Assembly: GCF_040581485.1 (NCBI RefSeq)
Contig: NW_027124985.1
Coordinates: 486,948 to 550,947 of the forward strand
Length of the DNA: 64,000 nt
DNA from: Linepithema humile
Lineage: Eukaryota > Arthropoda > Insecta > Hymenoptera > Formicidae
Direction: 5' to 3'
The notes beneath the pieces were generated by a model. The model was not told the origin of the DNA, did not search any database, and saw nothing but the letters and a program-made list of their open reading frames with translations. This document shows positions 10,250 to 19,311 of this stretch, piece after piece. Made by a program: the position numbers and the translations under genes. Numbering within the stretch: the first letter of the stretch is position 1; each line of letters begins with the position of its first letter.

Positions 10250-10753
10250 TTAATAGTTGCACTTACAATAGTATTTATATTTTGAGAGATGTATACAAAA
10301 TATATTACATATAACAACTTTCAAATCTGAATTTACCTTTATTTTTTCACATATACTATTACATGAAATACAAAATAAATGGTAATATGATTCTTCCAGT
10401 TTTAATGTATAGAACAATCTATTACTTTTAAATTTCATATATAGTATAATACATTTAACATATTCTTTATCATTGTAGTATTTATTATATAAATCTATAA
10501 TAGTTTTAAAACTGTTTATGTTTTTTACTATACTTTCATATTTTATATTAGATATATAGTCTACAACATAAAGATTTTTACAATTTAATAATTCATTTAC
10601 TTTATATTTCAATTTTTTTTTCAAACATTTTTGTATAATTTCTTTGTCATTTTTACTTAACTTATCATATTTTTCCTTCAAATTATACACGTATGTTTCG
10701 TCGAAATAAAGTTCGCAGTATAAGATTTTTAATTTATTATTTGACGAATCCAT
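10250..10753 (-). CDS. Unknown viral protein, 167 aa
   Basis: An intact 167-residue frame with very high Lys, Tyr, Asn and Ile content. The C-terminal third is Cys-rich: LFCISCNSICEKI, then VVICNIFCIHLSKYKYYCKCNY, which might bind zinc. The last codons overlap the region just upstream of the BRCT-like gene (4 bp apart), so the two could be co-transcribed. The start codon is preceded by an A/T-rich stretch with atttaaattgaaag rather than TAAATG, so it may be an early rather than late gene. I do not recognise the family. Confidence 0.6.
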   Translation of the reverse strand: MDSSNNKLKILYCELYFDETYVYNLKEKYDKLSKNDKEIIQKCLKKKLKYKVNELLNCKNLYVVDYISNIKYESIVKNINSFKTIIDLYNKYYNDKEYVKCIILYMKFKSNRLFYTLKLEESYYHLFCISCNSICEKIKVNSDLKVVICNIFCIHLSKYKYYCKCNY

Positions 10754-10843
10754 CTTTCAATTTAAATGTATTATTTCTGTTTTTAAAATAATTTTTGGAA
10801 AACAAAAGTTACAAAGAAGATAATGAATGAAATTAAACAAAAA

Positions 10844-12844
10844 TTAAATATGTAACCTAATATACGTCACAAATAATATTCTCAAATCCAGCATTGTTGT
10901 ATACCAATAATGTTGCGTATCTAGAAAAATATCGTCTTTAACATGACCACCATTATATAGAAAATCTTTTATTGAAAATTTGTCATTAGAAATATTTTTA
11001 ATTTTCTCTTTTATAGCATAAGGAGTATCATTATCTATTACGAAATTTTCTATTTCTACATTTTGTTCTCTAAACAATTTTCTCAAAGAATTTTCTATGA
11101 TTTTATTTTTCATATACGGAACTGACATTGCAAACGGGTCATACTTTATCCACGTATCGTCATCAATTTTGTTATATGAATATCGTCCGATATATTTTTT
11201 CGATGAACACATTTCGTATATTCCTGAATTTTCTAGTGTTTTACAACATACAGCTCCTATTAGAGAGAATACTTCGCCTCCGATTGTTGGATCATCAGGT
11301 ATATCTATAGGATCGTCTAGTACAATGTTTTTTGCACCAGAATTATAAAATCTTGATAAAGATTTCTTGTGAATTCTAGGAATACTAATAAAGAAGACAC
11401 CATTTGCAAATAGAACAGAATTATTATTTATATTTCTAAACATATCAAATGACAGTTTATTACCTAAAAATGGACCTAAATTACCAATTTCTCCAAGATA
11501 CGCACAATTTTTTTCCTCCTTTACAATAGATTTTCTAACTATACACAATCTTTTAGTAAGAGAGTCGTAACTTATATTATTAAATACAGAACTATCTAAC
11601 TTCAAAGATTCTTTAATACTACCTAATCTATTTCTCATGATATCAAACTCTACAAATTCAACGGATTCAGGTACAGACGATATAGGGTCTGTTGTTTTTG
11701 TTACAAGTATAGGCTTAAATGGAACACACGATAGGACTGTTGATAATATTTTTTTTTCTTCGGTTTTGTAAGATCTGAATCCTATTTTGTTTGTTATCTT
11801 TGATAACTCTCCTGACAGTTGACTGTACCACTTACCTTGTCTCAAGTTTAAAACAATCATCTTTAACATATTGTGATATATTAATCTATATAATTCGTGT
11901 TTTAATCTTACTTCTCCGTTAATTATCTTAGTATCTCCTGTTATAAAATCTGTAGGATCAGACGCTTTCAAAAACATTCTAAATTTATTCTCTTCAGTTA
12001 TTTTCTTGTTAACTATCATGTCTGTCAGTACAGTAAGAGGATCAACGTTGTTTATTAAATCGTCCAAAAATGTTAATTTATTTGCAAATAAACAAAATAT
12101 AACAGGCTCTATAAAATCGTTATTATTTCCGAACGAAACTACATCTCTTATAAATCCACTATCTAAACTAGATAGATTTTTATACTGTTTTGAGACTATT
12201 CTGCTGTTAAAATTACATGTTTGATACGAATGTGATTTATATATCACTTCCAAGAGTTCCATTTGTTTATCCAAAACAATTTTGTTAAGATTCGAAAGAG
12301 AAAAATATGGATGTGTTTTTAATATCTGTTGTTTCAAGACATAAGGAGTGTTGTCCTCTATATATTTTACCAACGCGTCATATTCAAAATTATTTATATC
12401 AGTACTGTAATTTCTTAAAATAGTTTCTATGATATCTTTAGATAAGGTGTTTGCGGATAATAAAATATTCTGATTGATTAAATCATATATAGCCTTCTTC
12501 CCCAATCGTTCTATCTTGGAAGTGTCTATATTTTGAATGTTAAAATAACTTGGTTTTTCTAAGAAGTCAATTTCTTTTTCAGGCTTTCTTTTTTGTTTTT
12601 TCTTACCTCCCTTTTCATAATCTTCATTAGAAACCTCCATATTATTGACGAGCATATAGATCTTTCTGCATACATCACATCTGTTTTGACATTGATCGTA
12701 CATGTGGTAATGATTAAATGAATTATCTATATTATTTTCTTCATTCTCTTTTATTTTTGATATAAAATTATCCAATGTATTTTCATCTTTACAGTTACAA
12801 ATGTCATCTCGAGAAATTCTAAATATATATTTTTCATTATTCAT
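10844..12844 (-). CDS. 666-aa viral protein with a C-terminal USP-like region; candidate P4b-type major core protein
   Basis: The largest intact frame in the block (666 residues), starting in TAAATAAATGAATAA. The N-terminus has a Cys cluster (DQCQNRCDVCRKI, residues 50-62) and then KGGKKKQKRK at about 78-87. The C-terminal region from about 475 to 572 resembles the last part of ubiquitin-specific proteases: GVFFISIPR, then FSLIGAVCC, GIYEM and DTWIKYD. The histidine and aromatic positions expected of an active enzyme are not clearly present, so it would be a catalytically dead fold. Length (poxvirus P4b is about 640-660) and closeness to the VLTF-3-like gene, as in poxviruses, suggest P4b, the major core protein. 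The Gly-Gly near residue 79 falls where an N-terminal propeptide would be removed. The P4b call is an inference without an alignment. A structural or deubiquitinase-derived protein of other origin is the alternative. Confidence 0.5.
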   Translation of the reverse strand: MNNEKYIFRISRDDICNCKDENTLDNFISKIKENEENNIDNSFNHYHMYDQCQNRCDVCRKIYMLVNNMEVSNEDYEKGGKKKQKRKPEKEIDFLEKPSYFNIQNIDTSKIERLGKKAIYDLINQNILLSANTLSKDIIETILRNYSTDINNFEYDALVKYIEDNTPYVLKQQILKTHPYFSLSNLNKIVLDKQMELLEVIYKSHSYQTCNFNSRIVSKQYKNLSSLDSGFIRDVVSFGNNNDFIEPVIFCLFANKLTFLDDLINNVDPLTVLTDMIVNKKITEENKFRMFLKASDPTDFITGDTKIINGEVRLKHELYRLIYHNMLKMIVLNLRQGKWYSQLSGELSKITNKIGFRSYKTEEKKILSTVLSCVPFKPILVTKTTDPISSVPESVEFVEFDIMRNRLGSIKESLKLDSSVFNNISYDSLTKRLCIVRKSIVKEEKNCAYLGEIGNLGPFLGNKLSFDMFRNINNNSVLFANGVFFISIPRIHKKSLSRFYNSGAKNIVLDDPIDIPDDPTIGGEVFSLIGAVCCKTLENSGIYEMCSSKKYIGRYSYNKIDDDTWIKYDPFAMSVPYMKNKIIENSLRKLFREQNVEIENFVIDNDTPYAIKEKIKNISNDKFSIKDFLYNGGHVKDDIFLDTQHYWYTTMLDLRILFVTYIRLHI

Positions 12845-12866
12845 TTATTTATAATAAAAGAGCAAT

Positions 12867-14408
12867 TTAAAATCCTCCATTATTTCCATATGTAGCTATA
12901 AAGACTGATTTATCTAAATAATTTGATGTTATTTGATTTTTATCTGTGGTAAAGTCGTTAAAAGTATTGTTTTCTATGTTCAATTTTATATGCTTTTGAT
13001 TGCCATCTGTTCTGTATCTTGATAATTCTTGATAGTCGCTGAAGTTGTCTTCAATTTTAAATTTAAGCAATGATATAAGATAATTGAATATTCTCCATCC
13101 GTATTCATTTTTATCTTTTAGAAAAGAGTATAATGCTAGTGTAGCCAACATAGATTGTATGTTTTTTATTGATATTTTATTCTTGTCTATATCTATATAA
13201 AATGTATTTGTTAGGTTAGACATTATCAGATATTGTTTGTTGTTATCTATTATATTCGAGAAACTATACTTACCAAAGTTTCTCCTGTTGATTTTTGATT
13301 TCTTAATATTTTCTGATTTTTTTCCACCTTTCTCAGTCCTACTTTCGAAAAAGATTTCATTTAGAAACGCGTTATATTTTATTGAATATACTCCATTGAC
13401 GCTATTTAATTCATCTATTATAACTTCGGGTTCAGATAATATTACAATTAATTTATCGAATCTATCATTTATATCTTCAATATCTATAAAATTGTCAATA
13501 TTAAGCATGCATATATTATTTCCATATAGTTTATAACTAATATTATTTAAGTCAATAGAATTTCTATATTCTTTAACTTTTTTAAGATCAAACTTCTTAT
13601 ATTTATCTTTGATATAAAGTAAAAAAGAGTATAAAACAGATTCATATTTCTCACTATTTTCATATATTTTATGACATCTAAATAATTCGTTATTCATTCT
13701 TATTTGATTTAACAGTTGAAATAACGGATCTATAAATTTAATTCCGTTTATATCTGTTGTTCTTATTTTCTCGAGTGTGTAATTACTAAGATATATGCAA
13801 TCTATCAATTTTCTATTATTATAAAACAAAGACAAGTGTCCTTTAATAAATGGATAACCAAGAATATGAAGATTGTAACCAGTTATCATCTTAACAGCAA
13901 ACATCAGTAAAATCATATAGAAGAATGATTCTGGAAAATATACATCTATATCTTCATACTTTACGTTATGTATTATGTGATTTGTATACGATCCATAACA
14001 TATTAAATACGAATGTATATATAATGATTTTCTCATAATGTTGATGATAATAGATTCCAACGATTTGAATTCTTCGTCGTCCGTATTACCATTTTTTACA
14101 TTACCATTAGTATTTCCTTTTATTTTTACATTATTTATGTATTCAGTAGATATTTTCTTTATGTATTCTTTCGATTTACTGGTTTTATAAATACTTGATA
14201 CATCTACGTGAGTCCTTGATATATCTTGATTATCTTCTTTAGTTAAAACTCCCAGTAGTCTTGTATATTTTGTAACAACTATAAATTGATATTTTATAAT
14301 ATTTATAATCCCCCTATAATCATACTTGCAATTCTTTTGTCTAATAAAATATTCATTAACTCTATCATTGATTCTGTTATAAGTAATAATATTTTTGTCT
14401 ATAGACAT
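12867..14408 (-). CDS. Poly(A) polymerase catalytic subunit (poxvirus type)
   Basis: An intact 513-residue frame. The nucleotidyltransferase core is visible: CYGSYTNHI with Gly-Ser at 139-140, then YEDIDVYF with the metal-binding pair Asp153/Asp155, then LIDCIYLS with the third acidic residue near Asp203. This arrangement, with a long N-terminal region of about 130 residues before the GS motif, is that of poxvirus/NCLDV poly(A) polymerase, which adds the 3' tails of viral mRNA in the cytoplasm. Poxvirus VP55 is about 480 residues, so a 513-residue relative is normal for an insect virus. A Gly-Gly motif (EKGGKKSE) lies in a basic loop near residue 358, and the protein ends in NNGGF. The start lies 1 base after the stop of a 56-codon upstream frame, as in tightly packed viral genomes. 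Catalytic residues and length are preserved despite decay in neighbours. Confidence 0.85.
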   Translation of the reverse strand: MSIDKNIITYNRINDRVNEYFIRQKNCKYDYRGIINIIKYQFIVVTKYTRLLGVLTKEDNQDISRTHVDVSSIYKTSKSKEYIKKISTEYINNVKIKGNTNGNVKNGNTDDEEFKSLESIIINIMRKSLYIHSYLICYGSYTNHIIHNVKYEDIDVYFPESFFYMILLMFAVKMITGYNLHILGYPFIKGHLSLFYNNRKLIDCIYLSNYTLEKIRTTDINGIKFIDPLFQLLNQIRMNNELFRCHKIYENSEKYESVLYSFLLYIKDKYKKFDLKKVKEYRNSIDLNNISYKLYGNNICMLNIDNFIDIEDINDRFDKLIVILSEPEVIIDELNSVNGVYSIKYNAFLNEIFFESRTEKGGKKSENIKKSKINRRNFGKYSFSNIIDNNKQYLIMSNLTNTFYIDIDKNKISIKNIQSMLATLALYSFLKDKNEYGWRIFNYLISLLKFKIEDNFSDYQELSRYRTDGNQKHIKLNIENNTFNDFTTDKNQITSNYLDKSVFIATYGNNGGF

Positions 14409-14409
14409 T

Positions 14410-14580
14410 TCATTCTGAAAAAAACGTTTCCGAAAATTTATTAAGTAGACTTTTTAATTTTTGCTTATCAAACTTACATATGGTTGAAATCTTATTTGAA
14501 TATCCCTGGAGTATTGTACACTCGTTATCTGACAATTTTCTGTCTCCAAGATAGTGATTTAAAGTTTGATTGTCATTCAT
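14410..14580 (-). CDS. Small viral protein, 56 aa
   Basis: A 56-codon frame immediately upstream of the poly(A) polymerase gene. Its TGA is followed one base later by the polymerase ATG (tgaaatg). The peptide is polar with a Lys-rich C-terminal helix (KFDKQKLKSLLNKF) and two isolated cysteines. It begins taaattatgaatg. No family recognised. It could instead be an upstream leader peptide or chance frame, but packing and orientation favour a gene. Confidence 0.4.
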   Translation of the reverse strand: MNDNQTLNHYLGDRKLSDNECTILQGYSNKISTICKFDKQKLKSLLNKFSETFFSE

Positions 14581-14717
14581 AATTTACTTATTTATATTAA
14601 TTTTTCAAGTAATTACCAAAATTAATATTTTTATTTAATTACAAAGCCGAGAATTTAATGTTTAATAACTTTTGTAATTTTTCAATAAATTAGTACTTCA
14701 AAATTTCAAGGCTATAA
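14581..14717. promoter_or_regulatory. Divergent intergenic region
   Basis: AT-rich spacer between the minus-strand 56-aa frame and the plus-strand 61-aa frame. On the plus side it ends in ggctataaatg, a late-type element overlapping the start. Confidence 0.45.
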
Positions 14718-14903
14718 ATGAATGATAAAGATAAACTTTCAAATTTAATGAAAAAGTATCAGGATAATAAGTATTTATCACAAAACGATGAAAGTAAATT
14801 ACAATATTTTTATTGTTGTAGGATATGCAAAAAATGCGGAAAATTAAAAAAGAAAAATATCATTTATACATATAATGATTATATATATAAATACAATTTA
14901 TAA
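14718..14903 (+). CDS. Small Cys-motif viral protein, 61 aa
   Basis: 61 residues beginning at TATAAATG, so a real late-type start is likely. A basic N-terminal helix is followed by CCRICKKCGK (about residues 34-43), giving a CxxC-x2-C pattern that could hold one zinc with other ligands. The Tyr-Phe-Tyr-Cys-Cys-Arg segment is faintly like the C-terminal end of Rpb10-type RNA polymerase subunits, but the N-terminal CxxCG that family needs is absent. I treat it as unknown. It is convergent with the NMT-like gene, 83 bp away. Confidence 0.5.
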   Translation: MNDKDKLSNLMKKYQDNKYLSQNDESKLQYFYCCRICKKCGKLKKKNIIYTYNDYIYKYNL

Positions 14904-14986
14904 GAAATTAATATTATTAAAGTCTTTGTACTTCTTTCAAAAAACAAGTACTTTACAATCCTTGAGATTATTAGATGCCACTGTAA

Positions 14987-15991
14987 TTACGTTATATATA
15001 TATTGTCGTGTACTTCACATGTCATATTATAATTGTAGAAGTAATAGTATAATTCACTTTCCAACTTTATGAAATATTTCATTAATTTTTCATCTTCTTT
15101 AACATTGAACTGTAGAATATCACACACGTTATTAATGTTTAAATGATATATTACTTTATTTATAAACGTGAAATGATCTATGTAAAAAATTGATGCAAAA
15201 CACCTTCTGATATCCTTAATAGTATTAAAAGATAAATAAATAAAGTTATATTGATTATCAAATAATAATATACAATCTTTAAATTCAAAGTCTAGATCTT
15301 CAAAACTTTCAAATTTTAAATATAAATTTTTGTTCTTACATTCTTTTTTATAATTTTTTATAATATTTTCTTTATGAATATCATCTAAACAATTCCTATC
15401 ATATAAATTTATACTATATTTTTTTGAAATTATCTTATTTAATAATTTATAATTAAATTTTTTATCTTTTTGTGATAAACAAATTGTTTTACTATTTAAT
15501 TTAATCTTGTTTATTACGAATATATAATTCGATTTTATAGAAAAAGACTTTAAATTAAATATTTGATTTTCACACGAAAATATTGAATAATAAATTTTTT
15601 TTTCAAATATAATTTGTGATATTTTGCTTATTAATATAGTACAGAGATCCATGTTCCTGTATTCTTTCTTAATACATAAATGATTAATTATATATGATTT
15701 ACCGATATTAAGATTACACAATTTACCAGTTATAATTCCAATTATATTATTATTATGTTTTAATTTTAGTACTAAGTTATGTTCTGACTTAAGAAAATTC
15801 ATAAAATATATCTCGTCATACAATATAAGATAGTTGTATTTCATAAATAAATAAATACATACATAATCATTAATAGATGCTAATTCAACTATAAAATTTT
15901 TATTATCTGTTTTAATTATAGGATCATTTGTATCTATAATACCATCAACATTTTCGAACTTATATTTATTCCAAAAATGTGATTTCTTCAT
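14987..15991 (-). CDS. N-myristoyltransferase-like protein
   Basis: An intact 334-residue frame starting in TATAAATAATG. The N-terminus has SHFWNKYKF (residues 4-12), the 'FW' start of the conserved core of glycylpeptide N-tetradecanoyltransferases. The acyl-CoA half shows NNIIGIITG (about 81-89), then INHLCIKKEYRNMDLCTILI (102-121), the INFLCVH-K-x-R-x-R-type signature with its surrounding GNAT-like strand and helix. The second half follows with Lys/Asn-rich sequence and a predicted strand-helix pattern. Length is short of the 400 or so residues of cellular enzymes. NMT attaches myristate to N-terminal glycines. Poxviruses depend on myristoylated entry and virion proteins but normally use the host enzyme, so a viral copy is unusual. 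The C-terminal catalytic details cannot be judged by eye. Confidence 0.7.
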   Translation of the reverse strand: MKKSHFWNKYKFENVDGIIDTNDPIIKTDNKNFIVELASINDYVCIYLFMKYNYLILYDEIYFMNFLKSEHNLVLKLKHNNNIIGIITGKLCNLNIGKSYIINHLCIKKEYRNMDLCTILISKISQIIFEKKIYYSIFSCENQIFNLKSFSIKSNYIFVINKIKLNSKTICLSQKDKKFNYKLLNKIISKKYSINLYDRNCLDDIHKENIIKNYKKECKNKNLYLKFESFEDLDFEFKDCILLFDNQYNFIYLSFNTIKDIRRCFASIFYIDHFTFINKVIYHLNINNVCDILQFNVKEDEKLMKYFIKLESELYYYFYNYNMTCEVHDNIYIT

Positions 15992-15994
15992 TAT

Positions 15995-17884
15995 TTATAA
16001 GTTATCAACATTATAAATCAATTCTCCATTTCTAACGAACAAATCCAAAATACCATTAGTTTCTTTAGCCTTACAAACTAAATTTATATCTTTGTCATAT
16101 ATATACTTTGATTCAGAATCAAAATATCCGTCTTCAATAATATCTGAAATAACGTACTTTATTTTGATAACTTTTTTGATCTTATATGTTTTAGATTCAT
16201 TTACATATTCTATTTTATTATTTTTTATAGTATCAAAAATATATTCTTTGTTTATAGGTTCTAATGTATTGTACTTGTTATAAATAAATTCAATTGACGA
16301 CTCTTTGAGAAGAGAGTACGATTGAGTTATTCTATTTAATTTTCTTTTTATAAGTTGAAACATTTCGTTATCAGAAGATTTTCCATTTTTTGCAAATGCT
16401 AATATTATATGAACATTTACATACTTTCTATCTATATTATAATGAGATCCATATCTCAATGATCTTCCTATAATTTGTCTCAATTGAGATTCTGACCACG
16501 GTATATCCAAAACAACAAGATCATTAACACATGTAAAAGACACTCCTTCACTACCAGCATTAGTAAAAATACAACATTTTACGTATTTTCCACTGTCGTT
16601 ATTAATGTGATTAAACTCTGATAAGTTTCATTCCCTAATATTTGATAATTTGGAATATTCTATAAAACTAATTTTAAATAATTTTAAATATTCCTTAAGT
16701 GTGTGTGTGGATATTCCTTCGTAACTTACGAATGGTTCATATATTAAACATTTACCTTTTGACTTTAATATAAGTCTACATGCTTCTATGTATTTACATG
16801 AATATTGTTTTAGTTTATGAAAATTTTCATCGTTTATATTGTCATCATCATTATTTATAAATTTCTGGATAATTTTATCATCAAAACTCATATTTTCTAT
16901 ACTGCGTCTAAAAGAAGAAAGTGTTTTGATTTTATATAGTTATTAAATTCCTCTTCTGTCATTTTCTCTCTGATCTTCAAACCGTCGTATACAAATGTTG
17001 AAACCATTCTCCTTATAGGTTTCAATTTATACAAATCTTTGTTCAAGGACTCATATTTTTCTGCCTCGTTGTAAAATGATTCTTGATAATCTGTCATTAG
17101 TATTTTGTATATGTGAATGCGTTTAGATGCAAAATTATCATTTTCAATTGTATTTGTTAACGAATCGTTTTCAACTTTTTGGTACGAAACTATTGAAAGT
17201 AGTCCGTTCTTCAACCTATTTCTGTTAACTAACTTTTCGTCATCAAAATATCTTTCGTCAAAATTTACACACACAATATTTTTTCTAAGCAAATTTACAA
17301 GAATATTAAACTCTTTTATATCGTTTACAACCGGAGTTGCAGACATTAGAAGTAGTTTATTGTATTTTTCATTACAAACATTACTTATAAGTCTGTATAA
17401 TCTGTTTATTTTTCTCTCTTTGTTGTCGTAATCCTTTTCTTTATTTCGTAGTATGAAATTGTGCGCTTCGTCAATTATAATTAATACTCTGTCTCTTTTG
17501 TTCTTATAATTTTCTAATTTTCCTTTAAATTTAAAAAAAAACGTTATTATCATCATAATGTAGTATCTCAACTTTCTTATTACAATAATCAGATACTCCT
17601 TCCTCCCAAATTTTGTGTAAACTAGCTTTTACAAATATAAATATTCTCCACGAAGGATATATGTATGTGATATTCTTAATTATATATAATCCTAATAAAG
17701 TTTTTCCAAATCCAGTGTCCCAAAATACAAGTAAACTAGATAGTGTCTTCAATCCTATGAAAACTCTAGACGTAAAAGATTGATATTCTGTCAGTATTTT
17801 ATCTTTCATATTAATGTCTAGACTTTTTGTGTTTTCTATTGCATAATTAATGTGTTGAGCAACTATCTTTTCCAATTCACCCAT
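15995..17884 (-). pseudogene. NPH-I (poxvirus D11-type) nucleoside triphosphatase, broken
   Basis: About 630 codons spread over four open segments. Segment 17884-17531 has the Walker A loop WDTGFGKTLLG. Segment 17571-16897 has IIIDEAHNF (DEAH box) and LLMSATPVV (motif III). Segment 16891-16628 has KGKCLIYEPF. The last, ending at 15995, has NAGSEGVSFTCVNDLVVLD (motif V) and QLRQIIGRSLRYGSH (motif VI). The set is that of NPH-I, the SNF2-like helicase that poxviruses use in early transcription termination and package in virions. Lesions: a frame change in a run of A/T near 17531-17545, a second near 16891-16900, and an in-frame TGA near 16625-16630, downstream of which the same frame continues. 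The start is in TTAAATGG. The gene ends 3 bp before the NMT-like start codon. It is nonfunctional as assembled. Confidence 0.85.
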
Positions 17885-17912
17885 TTAATGATATTAATAT
17901 TTGATATAAATG
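17885..17912. promoter_or_regulatory. Divergent late-type promoter pair
   Basis: The 25-bp gap between NPH-I (minus) and the 70-aa membrane protein (plus) has ttaaatggg on the minus strand and gatataaatg on the plus strand, each overlapping its start codon. Confidence 0.55.
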
Positions 17913-18122
17913 CTATTTCTAAATATTTTCAATATTATTTTTACATGTATATCTATAATATTCATTATACTTAGTGTATATCCACTAAGTATTTATGAAC
18001 TTGTAGTAAGATCTGTTGTTATGAATATGGATAATAAGATAAAAAAAAATATAATCTACCCATTGTCAAAAAATTTACAGTTTTTAGTAGTAATGATAAT
18101 ATACATAGTTCTGATGGTATAA
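17910..18122 (+). CDS. Small two-helix membrane protein, 70 aa
   Basis: 70 residues with two hydrophobic stretches (about 4-24 and 57-70) separated by a polar, basic loop. It starts at TATAAATG. Its stop codon overlaps the next start (taatg at 18120-18124), a compact arrangement typical of viral genomes. It is the first of a run of small plus-strand membrane or coiled-coil genes and could be a virion membrane protein. No family recognised. Confidence 0.5.
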   Translation: MLFLNIFNIIFTCISIIFIILSVYPLSIYELVVRSVVMNMDNKIKKNIIYPLSKNLQFLVVMIIYIVLMV

Positions 18123-18229
18123 TGGATATTGTAGGTGATAATGTTATATTTACAATAAACGGGACTAGAATAGAGTTAGATATTGTTAAAGAATATGATA
18201 AAATTGTACCTATGATATACAGTAAATGA
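18122..18229 (+). CDS. 35-aa peptide with start overlapping the previous stop
   Basis: The start ATG shares bases with the preceding TAA (taatg). The peptide begins MDIVGDNVIFTINGTRIEL and ends with a TGA at 18227-18229. It has two short strand-like segments and no hydrophobic anchor. It may be a real micro-gene or the remains of a longer protein whose distal part is lost. Conservation in a relative would decide. Confidence 0.3.
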   Translation: MDIVGDNVIFTINGTRIELDIVKEYDKIVPMIYSK

Positions 18230-18259
18230 ATGACATCAATCTAATTTGTTATCATATAA

Positions 18260-18517
18260 ATGGATAAGTACTCTAGTGCTATATCTGATAATGTAAAAAA
18301 ATCATCAAATTTTTTACGCGAAAACACAAGATGGATTACATTAGGAATTATTATTTTAGCTATATTTATAACACTCATAATGGCAATATGCGATAAATAT
18401 GTTGAAAATGGAGATAATTATCTCTTAGGAGCCACATACTTTGATATATTATCAGTAATATTATGTATGTTCTTGTTCGTTAATTTATGCATAGGATACG
18501 GATCTGTAAAAATGTAG
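18260..18517 (+). CDS. Two-helix membrane protein, 85 aa
   Basis: 85 residues starting at CATATAAATGG. A polar N-terminus of about 24 residues is followed by a hydrophobic helix (WITLGIIILAIFITLIMAI), a short loop with DKYVENGDNY, and a second helix (FDILSVILCMFLFVNLCIGY). Size and two-helix hairpin layout are like poxvirus A14-type virion membrane proteins, but nothing sequence-specific supports that call. Confidence 0.5.
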   Translation: MDKYSSAISDNVKKSSNFLRENTRWITLGIIILAIFITLIMAICDKYVENGDNYLLGATYFDILSVILCMFLFVNLCIGYGSVKM

Positions 18518-18541
18518 AAGCTTATTATTTATATAAATAAT

Positions 18542-18918
18542 ATGAATGAAAATTTTTTTATTCCAATAACTTCTGTAGTAATCATAGTCATAATTATTAT
18601 AATATTTCTTTTTAATTATAATGAACATCTTATTATAAAAGAAACTAGAAAGGAAATAGATAAATTTAACGACGAATATTTTAAGGATTTAAGACAAAAA
18701 GAGACACAAATATTTGACTTTAAAGTTGAAAATATAGAAGAATTGGAAGATTTGGTTAAAGATTTAAATAAATTATCTCTAGATTAACATCTCAAATAAC
18801 ACAAGTGTCAAATAAAATAAATGATGTAGAAAATAAAGTTAATGATATAGAAATTAAAATAAATGAAAAGAATGACGATATTAATGTGCTTAAAAGAAAA
18901 ATTTTAGAGGAAAAATAA
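18542..18918 (+). pseudogene. Membrane-anchored coiled-coil protein, frameshifted
   Basis: The open frame 18542-18787 gives an N-terminal hydrophobic anchor (ITSVVIIVIIIIIFLFNY) and an acidic helical stalk. Past the stop near 18787, another phase (from about 18787) continues as a heptad-like coiled coil containing NKINDVENKVNDIEIKINEK and ends at 18918. Because the coiled-coil pattern carries across, I infer a frame change near 18780-18790. The upstream element is TATATAAATAATATG. The layout (anchor plus coiled coil) matches the next gene, so the two may be diverged paralogs. Confidence 0.5.
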
Positions 18919-18944
18919 GCTTTTGTAATTATTCATTTATATAA

Positions 18945-19286
18945 ATGAGCATTTTCCTAATTGTATCTATTGTTGTGCTAATAACAGTGATTTTATTCTT
19001 GTATATCAAGATTACATCAAGGGATATTATAAATGTTCAAGATAATTTTGTTCACACAAAAGAATTTTTCAAAGAAAATCCCAAACTTTACGAAAAGTAC
19101 ATTAGTGACTGCAGCAAGGAGTCAGATATGGATGATAAACTAGATAGTTTAAAGAAAGAGATTAATATAAATATTGTAAAAGAGATAACAGATATTAATG
19201 AAAAAATCAATAGTATGAAAGAAGAAATTCTATTATCTGTAAATAAGATTGTGAAAGAAGAAATTATTTTAAGAGAGACTAGTTAA
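18945..19286 (+). CDS. Membrane-anchored coiled-coil protein, 113 aa
   Basis: 113 residues from TATATAAATGAGC. A single hydrophobic segment at residues 2-22 is followed by a polar region with a pair of Cys-containing turns, and a C-terminal coiled coil (about 60-105) with KLDSLKKEI, EKINSMKEEI and similar heptads. The topology is a type II or N-anchored membrane protein with a helical stalk. It lies 27 bp after the frameshifted paralog-like gene and 26 bp before the next gene, and is intact, so it may keep the role that its neighbour has lost. Confidence 0.5.
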   Translation: MSIFLIVSIVVLITVILFLYIKITSRDIINVQDNFVHTKEFFKENPKLYEKYISDCSKESDMDDKLDSLKKEININIVKEITDINEKINSMKEEILLSVNKIVKEEIILRETS

Positions 19287-19311
19287 ATATTAACTTATTT
19301 AATATATATAA

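Noticed and set aside
10250..10753. Fur-like or other metal-regulator identity from the Tyr-Tyr-His / Cys-x2-Cys segment
   Set aside because: Only a short histidine-cysteine resemblance, with no helix-turn-helix and the wrong overall size. Left as unknown.
14718..14903. Rpb10 homolog
   Set aside because: The diagnostic N-terminal CxxCG is missing. Resemblance is limited to a few residues around the double cysteine.
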